Part shown: positions 1-6,302 of the stretch, piece by piece
Layout: every line of letters begins with the position of its first letter
Numbering within the stretch: position 1 is the first letter of the stretch
Assembly (NCBI RefSeq): GCF_020829495.1
Contig: NZ_JAIVFQ010000062.1
Span: forward strand, 1-41,048
DNA: 41,048 nucleotides
Source: Nostoc favosum CHAB5714
GTDB lineage: Bacteria; Cyanobacteriota; Cyanobacteriia; Cyanobacteriales; Nostocaceae
Direction: 5' to 3'
Notes under the pieces: model-generated
The model's database searches: none
The model's input: only the letters and a program-made list of their open reading frames with translations
Told to the model about the DNA's origin: nothing
Translations under genes and position numbers: made by a program

Positions 1-117
1 GCAGCGATAAATATAAAAAATAGAGCGGTAGGGCATTCCGTTCTTAAAGCCAAGAGCCTCCTAAGCAATAGCCGGATTGTCTTGGAAGCCTACACTGTAC
101 TCGCAGAGTCAGTGTAG
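1..117 (+). CDS. tnpB: TnpB C-terminus, IS605-type element (partial, runs off window)
   Basis: Only the last 38 codons are present; the frame is open from base 1 to TAG at 115-117. The peptide begins AAINIKNRAVGHSVLKA. This matches the extreme C-terminus of TnpB proteins, just after the last RuvC aspartate (family context D-x-x-A-A-INIKN). TnpB is an RNA-guided nuclease carried by IS200/IS605-type elements. As in that family, the 3' end of the gene overlaps the terminal hairpin of the element, the region that supplies the 3' part of the omega RNA. The catalytic domains lie outside the window, so whether the gene is intact cannot be judged. Confidence 0.75.
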   Translation, partial: AAINIKNRAVGHSVLKAKSLLSNSRIVLEAYTVLAESV

Positions 118-127
118 GAGATGTCAC
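1..127 (+). mobile_element. Right end of IS605-type element with omega-RNA-like hairpin
   Basis: A stem of CCTACACTG (89-97) and CAGTGTAGG (110-118) overlaps the tnpB stop codon and is followed by GAGATGTCAC, ending near 127. A hairpin followed by a GTCAC-like end is typical of cyanobacterial tnpB-bearing elements, where it forms the 3' scaffold of the omega RNA. By that model the guide would start at about 128. The exact boundary is inferred from the pattern, not from an empty site. Confidence 0.6.
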
Positions 128-629
128 ATTCTACACGCTGAAGCTGCCAGCCGCTTGCTGTATTTTGGGACAAAAAGGCTACTCAAAAATTTTTAGCGAA
201 TTTTCCGGAATTGATAACAGCAAAGTGGTATCACTTATTAGAGCATCGATATTATACTGAACCTCTATAACTAACCTTCGGGGAATATGGCCCCATTGTT
301 TACGCTCAAAAGCCTGGTCATGAAGACTGGGCTTTTGATCTTTATACCAATAGTAGTAATTACAGATGGGTACTGGAAAAACGTAGACGCGTTCGCAAAG
401 CGTCTCGTAGAGAAGCGGCTTGCCGCAGGCTACCACAGAGGCACAGAGAACACAGAGAAATAAGAGTTTGAGAGAGTTTTTGTGTAAGTCAGGGTCAGAG
501 CGATGCTTACGGCTGGCTACGCCTACGCAGCATTTGTTTAAACTGTTTGGGTATCAAATAAAACTTTTTTCCAGAAACTTTTAAGAGATTTTATCGGTCT
601 GGTTTTCCAAATTCTGCAAAAATCAACCA
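128..629. other. Intergenic, repeat-rich, no supported gene
   Basis: No convincing gene is visible. An imperfect hairpin (CAAAAGCC at 307-314 with GGCTTTTG at 330-337) is present but has no following T-run. From about 380 to 465 there is dispersed-repeat sequence (CGTAGACGCGTTCGC, then GCGGCTTGCCGCAGGCTACC, then CACAGAGAACACAGAG). Its reverse complement partly recurs inside the element at 12323-12530. A copy of the GCGATG...GCCTACGC repeat lies at 499-528. Confidence 0.6.
499..528 (+). repeat. Small dispersed repeat, GCGATG...CTACGCCTACGC family, copy 1
   Basis: This is one of six roughly 30-nt copies in the window that share a GCGATG start and a GGCTACGCCTACGC-type end. The others are at 3031, 9217, 16122 (reverse), 16358 and 20050. 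Here the start is AGCGATGCTTACGG. It is intergenic, upstream of the membrane protein at 630. Confidence 0.7.
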
Positions 630-2033
630 ATGTCATCTTCTGCTCAAGGTATTCCCGGATTACCCGATTTGACGCATCCAATTGAGCTTGTCCAATTTGG
701 AACCCAGGCGCTCAAAGCTTCACTGTTATTAGTATTTTTGGTCGTAGCTTTGGGAGTTGCGATCGCACTGATCAGTTTTTCTCTACGTCTAAGCAAGCCG
801 GAACAAGTAATATTCATCGGCGAATGGGCTGTTGGTTATTCCCAACTTTTGCGGGGATTACAACATTTAACCCTGGTATTAATTCTATTAATACCGGGAT
901 TTTTTCTCTGTTCAACTTTAAGCAATCGCTACCACCACTGGGAACAAGGAAAAGTAGCTCAAGTGGCTCAAACTGTTGCAGGTGAAAGGCTCGAACAATT
1001 TGCGCCGCAAGTGCGCTACTCTATTCAAGAGCCGTACTCTTATAACACTCAAATCAATGGCAAGATTGTTAAGGTAAATCAGACGCGAGAGATTACCCGC
1101 TTCTTAATGCTGGCTGGTTCGCAAATTCAAGTTAAGCTTGACCAAAGCGTAGATGTTCCAGGCCGCAGCTCAATTTATCAGGCAAATTATACTGCCGATT
1201 ATAAAGTAATTAACCAACTCAAGGATATTAATAATTTTTTCTTTGAAGCACCGCCACCCAACGGTTACACACTGCTTGCTAGCTATAAAGTTGAGCGTGA
1301 CGGGACTAGGCTACAACCAACCAACGCGGGTAATTATAGTTTTCCCTTCCGCTTACAACCAGGAGAAGAAACCACCTTTCGAGTTACTTATCAGGCTCAA
1401 GGAGGGCCGCGCTGGGTTTATAGTGCAACGGGACAGTTGCTTTCCAACTTCCGCCTTACAGCAATTGCTAACTTTGCTCCGGCTGATTTTGCCAGTGGTA
1501 TTGTACCTAATGAAATTAAAGTTGACGGACGCAGTACGCAATTTACTTGGAAATTTGACGATAATGTTTCAGTCAAAAATCCATTTGGAGTGTTTACCAA
1601 CACTGAACCTATTCGTCACACTGGCGTAATTGTGCGTCTTTTATTGCTAGCACCAGCAATATTTTTGTGGTGGATATTGTTGTTATATTTGTCACTGCCA
1701 ATGAGTTTCAAAAATATAGCGATCGCTGCTAGTATTTTCTTTGCTTGTCTATTGACTTTGACCTATCTGGCTCGCGTCATCAATGCTCAGTTGGCTTGGA
1801 CTTTAATTTCCATCATCTTACTGTTTCTTACATGGGGATTGGGGGCAAGTCGCAGTGCTTCCCTTGCTGCTATTATCTGCACTATTGCTGGAGCAGTGCT
1901 ACCCGTCTTTGGCTTATTAATACCGTTCAGTGGACTAACCCTCAGCCTCGCGGGTTTGCTTTGTGCCGTCTGGCTAGCAGTTCGTCACTGGTATGGATGG
2001 TATAGTTTGCATCCAAAAGACCAAAGATTGTAG
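630..2033 (+). CDS. Conserved polytopic membrane protein, function unknown
   Basis: The 467-residue protein has two N-terminal hydrophobic helices (about residues 28-54 and 80-100). A soluble domain of some 230 residues rich in beta-type sequence follows. The C-terminal block has about six membrane helices (about 335-460) and ends in RHWYGWYSL. The order helix, large soluble domain, multi-helix tail loosely recalls CreD-type inner-membrane proteins, but no diagnostic motif was found, so no name is given. The ATG at 630 lacks a clear Shine-Dalgarno sequence. Two single-helix microprotein genes follow on the same strand. Confidence 0.8.
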   Translation: MSSSAQGIPGLPDLTHPIELVQFGTQALKASLLLVFLVVALGVAIALISFSLRLSKPEQVIFIGEWAVGYSQLLRGLQHLTLVLILLIPGFFLCSTLSNRYHHWEQGKVAQVAQTVAGERLEQFAPQVRYSIQEPYSYNTQINGKIVKVNQTREITRFLMLAGSQIQVKLDQSVDVPGRSSIYQANYTADYKVINQLKDINNFFFEAPPPNGYTLLASYKVERDGTRLQPTNAGNYSFPFRLQPGEETTFRVTYQAQGGPRWVYSATGQLLSNFRLTAIANFAPADFASGIVPNEIKVDGRSTQFTWKFDDNVSVKNPFGVFTNTEPIRHTGVIVRLLLLAPAIFLWWILLLYLSLPMSFKNIAIAASIFFACLLTLTYLARVINAQLAWTLISIILLFLTWGLGASRSASLAAIICTIAGAVLPVFGLLIPFSGLTLSLAGLLCAVWLAVRHWYGWYSLHPKDQRL

Positions 2034-2102
2034 GGCTGTAGAAAAATGCTAAATATTTAAGTGATTCCGCTATGATTAGCGAAGTTTTAGCAAATACCAC
2101 TT

Positions 2103-2210
2103 ATGGATAACGATTTACTGGCTTTTTGTGCGGGTGCTGGGTTACTCGTCCTCTATCTCATCTTTTCTGCATTGACTGAAATGGGAACTAAACTACCCTG
2201 GAAGAAATAA
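2103..2210 (+). CDS. Single-helix membrane microprotein (35 aa)
   Basis: A short ORF starts at ATG 2103 and stops at TAA 2208-2210. The peptide begins MDNDLLAF. It has one hydrophobic segment of about 20 residues (LAFCAGAGLLVLYLIFSA) and ends in a basic LPWKK tail. This short N-terminus, one helix, positive C-terminal tail layout is common in small subunits of cyanobacterial thylakoid complexes, but no specific subunit was recognised. It lies 69 nt after the membrane protein gene and upstream of a strong hairpin, so it could be the last gene of that transcript. Confidence 0.55.
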   Translation: MDNDLLAFCAGAGLLVLYLIFSALTEMGTKLPWKK

Positions 2211-2255
2211 GCAAATGGAGGGATGAATCAAGGGATTAATAGTTATTAAAATCAA

Positions 2256-2303
2256 AAAAATGTAAATTTAATGCATTAGCCTATTTAAAAAATTTACATT
2301 TTT
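2256..2303 (+). terminator. Intrinsic-terminator-like hairpin
   Basis: A 14-bp AT-rich stem (AAAAATGTAAATTT at 2256-2269, AAATTTACATTTTT at 2290-2303) ends in a T-run. It lies 46 nt after the 35-residue microprotein gene. Confidence 0.6.
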
Positions 2304-2381
2304 AAAGCTGATTGGGCTTGGAAAAAGGAATAAACATCCTTTAGGCTGAGTTAATATACTTATTGTTCGAGGGAGTGCCAA

Positions 2382-2492
2382 ATGCGCGATCCACAGAAGA
2401 ACCAGATTAAAATCGAGCCGGCAACCCTCGTCTTAATTGTGTCCATACTAATACTCTTGCCTCTACTGTTTGTTGGTTTTTTCTCGCAATGA
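2382..2492 (+). CDS. Single-helix membrane microprotein (36 aa)
   Basis: The ORF runs from ATG 2382 to TGA 2490-2492. A charged N-terminus (MRDPQKNQIKIEP) leads into one hydrophobic helix (ATLVLIVSILILLPLLFVGFF) that ends at the C-terminus. The polar-then-helix layout is clean for a random ORF of this size. No family was recognised, and it is separate from the 35-residue neighbour, with a terminator-like hairpin between them. The predicted topology is one membrane span with a cytoplasmic N-terminal tail. Confidence 0.5.
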   Translation: MRDPQKNQIKIEPATLVLIVSILILLPLLFVGFFSQ

Positions 2493-2555
2493 GTTAGCGA
2501 GGAATACTCAACAGATATATTCTCCCGACGTTTTTCACAAAATGTGAACGAGTCG

Positions 2556-2694
2556 CAATACTGCGTAGGTTTTGAAGATTTGTAGGTTGGGTTGAACTTA
2601 AGTGTTACCCAACAAAGCCTTGATAATGTTGGGTTTCGTTCCTCAACCCAACCTACTCCAGAGTGATTTTTCAGGCAAAACCTACGCAGTATTG
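2556..2694. mobile_element. MITE family A, copy 1, with apparent target-site duplication
   Basis: Perfect 19-nt terminal inverted repeats are present: CAATACTGCGTAGGTTTTG at 2556-2574 and its complement at 2676-2694. An inner inverted pair, GTAGGTTGGGTTG (2582-2594) and CAACCCAACCTAC (2644-2656), lies inside. The direct repeat AACGAGTCGCA occurs at 2547-2557 and 2696-2706, consistent with a target duplication, although its left copy overlaps the repeat end by two bases. Related copies lie at 23978-24133 and 33591-33745. No ORF is carried. Confidence 0.8.
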
Positions 2695-2762
2695 AAACGA
2701 GTCGCAGTTTGTATTGCCGTGGCATCTTAACCCAATCTCGTAAATTGTTAATGCATCGACTG

Positions 2763-2930
2763 ACAATGCGATTGTGTCGCCTAACAATGCGATTGTGTCG
2801 CCTAACAATGCGATTGTGTCGCCTAACAATGCCATTGTGTCGCCTGACAATGCCATTGTGTCGCCTGACAATGCCATTGTGTCGCCTAACAATGCTATTG
2901 CATCGACTAACAATGCCATTGTATCGGCCT
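2763..2930. repeat. Tandem array, 8 units of 21 nt
   Basis: Units start at 2763 and recur every 21 nt (2784, 2805 and so on to 2910) with the pattern ACAATGCSATTGTGTCGCCTR. Many units contain the small palindrome CAAT-GCC-ATTG. Because 21 is divisible by three, the array is open on both strands and would encode heptapeptides. No start signal or flanking domain supports translation. Confidence 0.85.
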
Positions 2931-3030
2931 GCAAAAATTAACCTGCCCTTTCTTTAATCTTTTGGATAAGTAAAAAGAGCAAGTAAGTGTGGAGCATCAG
3001 CTTTGCTTTAATCCTCAAAGTAATGTTAGC

Positions 3031-3060
3031 GCGATGCCTACGGCGGGCTACGCCTACGCT
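3031..3060 (+). repeat. Small dispersed repeat, GCGATG...CTACGCCTACGC family, copy 2
   Basis: Begins GCGATGCCTACGGCGGG and ends CTACGCCTACGCT. It is intergenic, just before the hairpin that follows the aminotransferase gene. Confidence 0.75.
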
Positions 3061-3070
3061 CTTTATATCA

Positions 3071-3097
3071 GGTGCGTTAAGCTACTATTAACGCACC
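3071..3097 (-). terminator. Hairpin downstream of the aminotransferase gene
   Basis: A perfect 10-bp stem (GGTGCGTTAA at 3071-3080, TTAACGCACC at 3088-3097) with a 7-nt loop lies 15 nt beyond the stop of the minus-strand gene ending at 3113. There is no long T-run, so its role as a terminator is inferred from position. Confidence 0.5.
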
Positions 3098-3112
3098 ATT
3101 TTCACCCGAAAA

Positions 3113-4261
3113 CTACTTAGGCAAAACTTGCCGTAGTGCTGCTAAAAGTTGGTCAACACTTTCCTTTCGACTATTAAAGCCCATCAATCCGACGCGCCAA
3201 ACAAGACCAGCTAGTTCGCCAAGACCACCGCCAATTTCAATATTATGTTCATTGAGTAACTGCCGGGCGATCGCTTTCCCATCTACCCCTGCTGGAATGC
3301 AGACAGTAGTCAGCGTTGGCAGTCTATATTCTTGCTCAACGTGCATACTCAGTCCTAAGTTCTCCAACCCTTCCCAGAGATATTCTACGTTTTTCTGATG
3401 CCGTTGCCAGGAGTTTGCTAATCCCTCTTCTGCAAGCAAACGTAATGCTTCCCGCAATGCATAATATAAATTAATGGGTGCTGTATGGTGATAGGTGCGT
3501 TCAGCGCCCCAATACTTACCCAGTAACAACATATCCAAATACCAGTTTGCAACCTTTGTTTGACGCTGTTGCAATTTCTCAACGGCACGCGGACTCATGG
3601 TAAAAGGCGAAGCACCAGGCGGGCAACCCAACCCTTTTTGGCTACAACTATAGGCTAAGTCAACTCCCCAAGCATCTAAAAACAAGGGGACACCACCTAA
3701 ACTTGTGACTGAATCAACTAACAACAAAGTGCCAAATTCATCACACAAATCAGCGACACCTTCCAATGGTTGACGTGCGCCGGTGGAGGTTTCGGCATGA
3801 ACTAGGGCTAAAATAGTTGGACGATGAGTTTTTAATGCTGTTTGAAGTTCATCCAGGTTGAAAACTTGTCCCCAAGGTTTGGTAATGGTTCGCACATCCG
3901 CGCCATAACGTCCAGCCATATCCACGAGGCGATTACCAAAGTAACCAGCTACACCAATCAAAACCACATCACCGGGTTCTACCGCATTGGCAATGGTTGC
4001 TTCCATTGCGGCTGTTCCCGTACCACTGACTGCAATGGTGAGTGGGTTTTCTGTTTGCCATACGTAGCGTAGCAACGATTGAATTTCATCCATGAGTGCG
4101 AGAAAAGCTGGGTCAAGATGCCCAACTGGTGAGGTATTCATCGCTTGGAGAACTGTAGGATGGGCATTGGAGGGCCCAGGCCCCAACAGCAAACGGGATG
4201 GAATTTCTAACGGTGTAAGTTGCAAGCGCCCAGAGTCGTTGATTGAAATCGTTTGCGTCAT
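3113..4261 (-). CDS. Class V aminotransferase, alanine-glyoxylate/serine-pyruvate type
   Basis: This 382-residue fold-type I PLP enzyme has the expected landmarks. GPGPSNAHP is near residue 27. The phosphate-binding SGTGTAAMEA spans 79-88. The cofactor-nitrogen aspartate is in LVDSVTSLGG (D183). The Schiff-base lysine is in YSCSQKGLG (K209). Full length and complete motifs suggest an active enzyme. In cyanobacteria this family transaminates glyoxylate in photorespiratory glycolate recycling; the exact amino donor cannot be read from sequence. Related proteins have been annotated as a soluble hydrogenase subunit, which the motifs do not support. The gene appears monocistronic, with a hairpin after its stop. 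Confidence 0.9.
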   Translation of the reverse strand: MTQTISINDSGRLQLTPLEIPSRLLLGPGPSNAHPTVLQAMNTSPVGHLDPAFLALMDEIQSLLRYVWQTENPLTIAVSGTGTAAMEATIANAVEPGDVVLIGVAGYFGNRLVDMAGRYGADVRTITKPWGQVFNLDELQTALKTHRPTILALVHAETSTGARQPLEGVADLCDEFGTLLLVDSVTSLGGVPLFLDAWGVDLAYSCSQKGLGCPPGASPFTMSPRAVEKLQQRQTKVANWYLDMLLLGKYWGAERTYHHTAPINLYYALREALRLLAEEGLANSWQRHQKNVEYLWEGLENLGLSMHVEQEYRLPTLTTVCIPAGVDGKAIARQLLNEHNIEIGGGLGELAGLVWRVGLMGFNSRKESVDQLLAALRQVLPK

Positions 4262-4589
4262 AATCTGTCTTCGCCTAGACGATACTTACCGAATCATAGA
4301 GCGATGGCTTCGCCAACGCCAGAGGCGAACGCATCACCGATGTTTTAGCGAATCTGTCATTTGCCAGAAGATGCGATTACGGCAAAGTATTACAGTGATT
4401 CAAACATAGGACTTACGCAAACTCTACGACTCTTGGCGTTCTTCTCTACGAGACGCTGCGCGTTGGCGGAAGCCGACGCACCAGAAGGCGTCTTGGCGGT
4501 TCGATAAATTAAGCTTTTTAGCACTTTTTGCGTAAGTCCTAAAACAAATGTGTGAGAGTATACTTATTTACTTACCCGGAGACATAATT
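4262..4589. other. Intergenic, mostly repeats
   Basis: This is the presumed promoter region of both divergent neighbours. It holds a GCGATGGCTTCGCC...GAGGCGAACGCATC dispersed repeat at about 4301-4335 and the inverted-repeat element at 4407-4541. Nothing else is recognisable. Confidence 0.55.
4407..4541. mobile_element. MITE family B, copy 1 (135 bp)
   Basis: Terminal inverted repeats TAGGACTTACGCAAA (4407-4421) and TTTGCGTAAGTCCTA (4527-4541) match perfectly over 15 nt. The interior is noncoding and includes CTACGAGACGCTGCGCG-type dispersed repeat. The same TAGGACTTACGCA end is found on the elements at 6173-6292 and 12531-12634, so they share end recognition although their interiors differ. 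Confidence 0.75.
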
Positions 4590-4979
4590 ATGGTTTTTGC
4601 TGGCAAACGACCAAATAATTTAGGTATTAGCAACGGTAAATTAGCACTCTGCCCTAATTCTCCTAACTGTGTTTCTAGTCAGAGTACAGATGCAGTTCAC
4701 AAAATTGCACCACTTATTTTTACATCTACTCCAGAAGAAGCGATTAGTAATCTTAAACAGATTATTGAGTCCTTACCAAGAACTAAAATAATTAGCGAAA
4801 GCCAAGATTATTTATATGCAGAATTTAAAAGCGCTTTACTGGGATTTGTGGATGATGTAGAATTCTATTTAGACCGGAATGCTAATGTGATCCAAGTACG
4901 TTCAGCCTCACGCTTAGGTCAGAGCGATTTGGGTGTCAATCGTCAACGAATAGAAACGATTAGAGCCAAGTTAAAGTAA
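4590..4979 (+). CDS. DUF1499 family protein
   Basis: The protein has 129 residues from the ATG at 4590, which is preceded by GGAG at 4578-4581. The frame is open 14 codons further upstream, but that start has no ribosome-binding site. The sequence has the DUF1499 pattern: CPNSPNCVSSQ near the N-terminus, KIAPLIF, a TKIISESQDYLYAEFKS strand pair, GFVDDVEFYLD, and IQVRSASRLGQSDLGVNRQRIE near the end. The family's biochemical role is not established. No signal peptide is visible, so it is probably soluble. It lies just downstream of a MITE, which may therefore supply part of its upstream region. Confidence 0.85.
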   Translation: MVFAGKRPNNLGISNGKLALCPNSPNCVSSQSTDAVHKIAPLIFTSTPEEAISNLKQIIESLPRTKIISESQDYLYAEFKSALLGFVDDVEFYLDRNANVIQVRSASRLGQSDLGVNRQRIETIRAKLK

Positions 4980-5158
4980 CTATTATCGTATGGTTTTCAA
5001 TTTCTTAGAGGGTTAAATTGGGAGCGCTATCGCAAATTTCGTTCCCTCTCCCAGTTGAAAATTACAACTAATGCGACTACGTTCGAGGTTATTGAGAAGA
5101 AAATATTTTTGTTGAGATGATGCAGACGCGATGCGGCTTGGGCGATCTCGCTAAAAAA

Positions 5159-5632
5159 TCAAGCTGAGTTCAGAAACCACTCAAAATAGCTAATCTCTGG
5201 GACTACACCCATTCTTACTGGTAAAACAGAAACTCCTAGTCCACGCGATACGTACAGGGCAATCGCACCATCTCGATACCAACCACTGACATAACGTCCG
5301 CCTGGTAGCGGACGTAAAGGAGCAAAGCCAAATAATGATAATTGTCCGCCATGAGTATGTCCTGATAACATATATTGTGGTTTGTATTGTGTTATCTTTG
5401 CTAACTCATCACTTGAAAAGGAATCTCGATATGCTGGTGAGTGGGCAAGTAATAAATGGTTTTGTTGAGGGCGAACACCTTGGAGTGATTTGATTAAATC
5501 GGGTTTGCTGACTAAATCATCTAATCCCGTGATTAATATAGAGCGATCGCCGTAGTTATGTAAAATGCTTTCATTAACTAATAAGCGGCAATTATAAGTG
5601 GCATAGATTTTTGTAGCAGCACTTAACGCTGC
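5159..5632 (-). pseudogene. Metallophosphoesterase remnant, 5' end missing
   Basis: The frame is open from about 5632 down to the stop at 5159 and encodes the C-terminal half of a calcineurin-like phosphoesterase. LLAHSPAYRD (motif with metal-ligand His) and LSGHTHGGQLSLFG (GHTH motif) are present. The N-terminal GDxxD and GNHD metal-binding motifs are absent, and an in-frame stop lies at about 5635. The earliest ATG (5371) would begin after the AHSP motif. Two of the metal-binding blocks are therefore missing and the product should be inactive. Homology ends near 5610-5625, where the ChaB fragment begins on the other strand. Confidence 0.8.
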
Positions 5633-5783
5633 TCAAAGTAATGGTTTGAGTGAAGAGGGTGCGCGTGATATTGCTTGGAATAGTGTAAAGAATGAATACG
5701 AACCAGGCAATGATGGGAAATGGCAGAGAAAGCCTGAAGACACTGCTATACATAATAAAGCCGTTGTGTCTGGTGGCAATTGA
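5607..5783 (+). pseudogene. ChaB-family protein remnant, 5' end missing
   Basis: The plus-strand frame has a stop at 5604-5606, then reads IFVAALNAAQSNGLSEEGAR and DIAWNSVKNEYEPGNDGKW to TGA 5781-5783. This is the C-terminal two thirds of a ChaB domain, where AW-x-x-VK-x-x-Y-x-x-GxDGKW is the hallmark. The N-terminal PxxY...LP...A portion and any start codon are missing. The join coincides with the broken 5' end of the opposing phosphoesterase gene, so one rearrangement could have truncated both. Confidence 0.75.
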
Positions 5784-6172
5784 GTAAATTTAAGCTTGGC
5801 ATAGGCACTCCTAATTTATGCATCACGACTGGTAAGTTGGTATGAGAGGATGTTACAAAATTAACTGGCGTGTTCCCAGTCACAGAGTAACTCATGCTGT
5901 TGTACAGCTTTCTTGCATTGGCGGAATGGTACTTTAGGAGTACCAATACTAATGCCAGGAAAAGACTGTTTTTTTGTCTTTCTGGGTCTATTTTCTTGTG
6001 TCGTTGTCAACTGTTGGGTTTTCATTGGTAAATAAATTTCTGATTAAAATCTCAGCACCAATTTATAACACCAATTTTCAAACGGCAACTTTCACTATAG
6101 GTAGCTTATTTCGTACAAATATTCACAATCTGATCGCTAATAACTGTGGATTGCATTCAATTTCTTAAAAGT
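5784..6172. other. Intergenic, no supported gene
   Basis: A 66-codon minus-strand reading frame (5746-5946) has no ribosome-binding site, overlaps the ChaB remnant and matches no family I know. The rest is AT-rich and unremarkable. It may be debris from the rearrangement at about 5.61 kb. Confidence 0.4.
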
Positions 6173-6292
6173 TAGGACTTACGCATTGACAAGAAATACC
6201 AAATATGGATTAAGGTTAAAAACCATATCTTTCGTAAGGGCACAGCATTGCTGTGCCCCTACAGCATCGTCTATTTACGATCACAAGTCCTA
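6173..6292 (+). mobile_element. MITE family B, copy 2 (120 bp)
   Basis: The element begins TAGGACTTACGCATTGACAA and ends ACAAGTCCTA. It contains a long central palindrome, GGGCACAGCATTGCTGTGCCC (6238-6258). About 105 nt are nearly identical to the reverse complement of 12531-12634. No coding capacity. Confidence 0.8.
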
Positions 6293-6302
6293 AAAGTTTT
6301 GA

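Noticed and set aside
307..337. Hairpin CAAAAGCC/GGCTTTTG as an intrinsic terminator
   Set aside because: No T-run follows on either strand and no gene ends just before it.
179..436. 85-codon minus-strand frame
   Set aside because: No family, no ribosome-binding site, and it includes dispersed-repeat sequence at 380-436.
2671..2957. Frames on both strands encoding GDTMALS or RLTMRLC heptapeptides
   Set aside because: They are by-products of the 21-nt array at 2763-2930, open on both strands because the period is a multiple of three.
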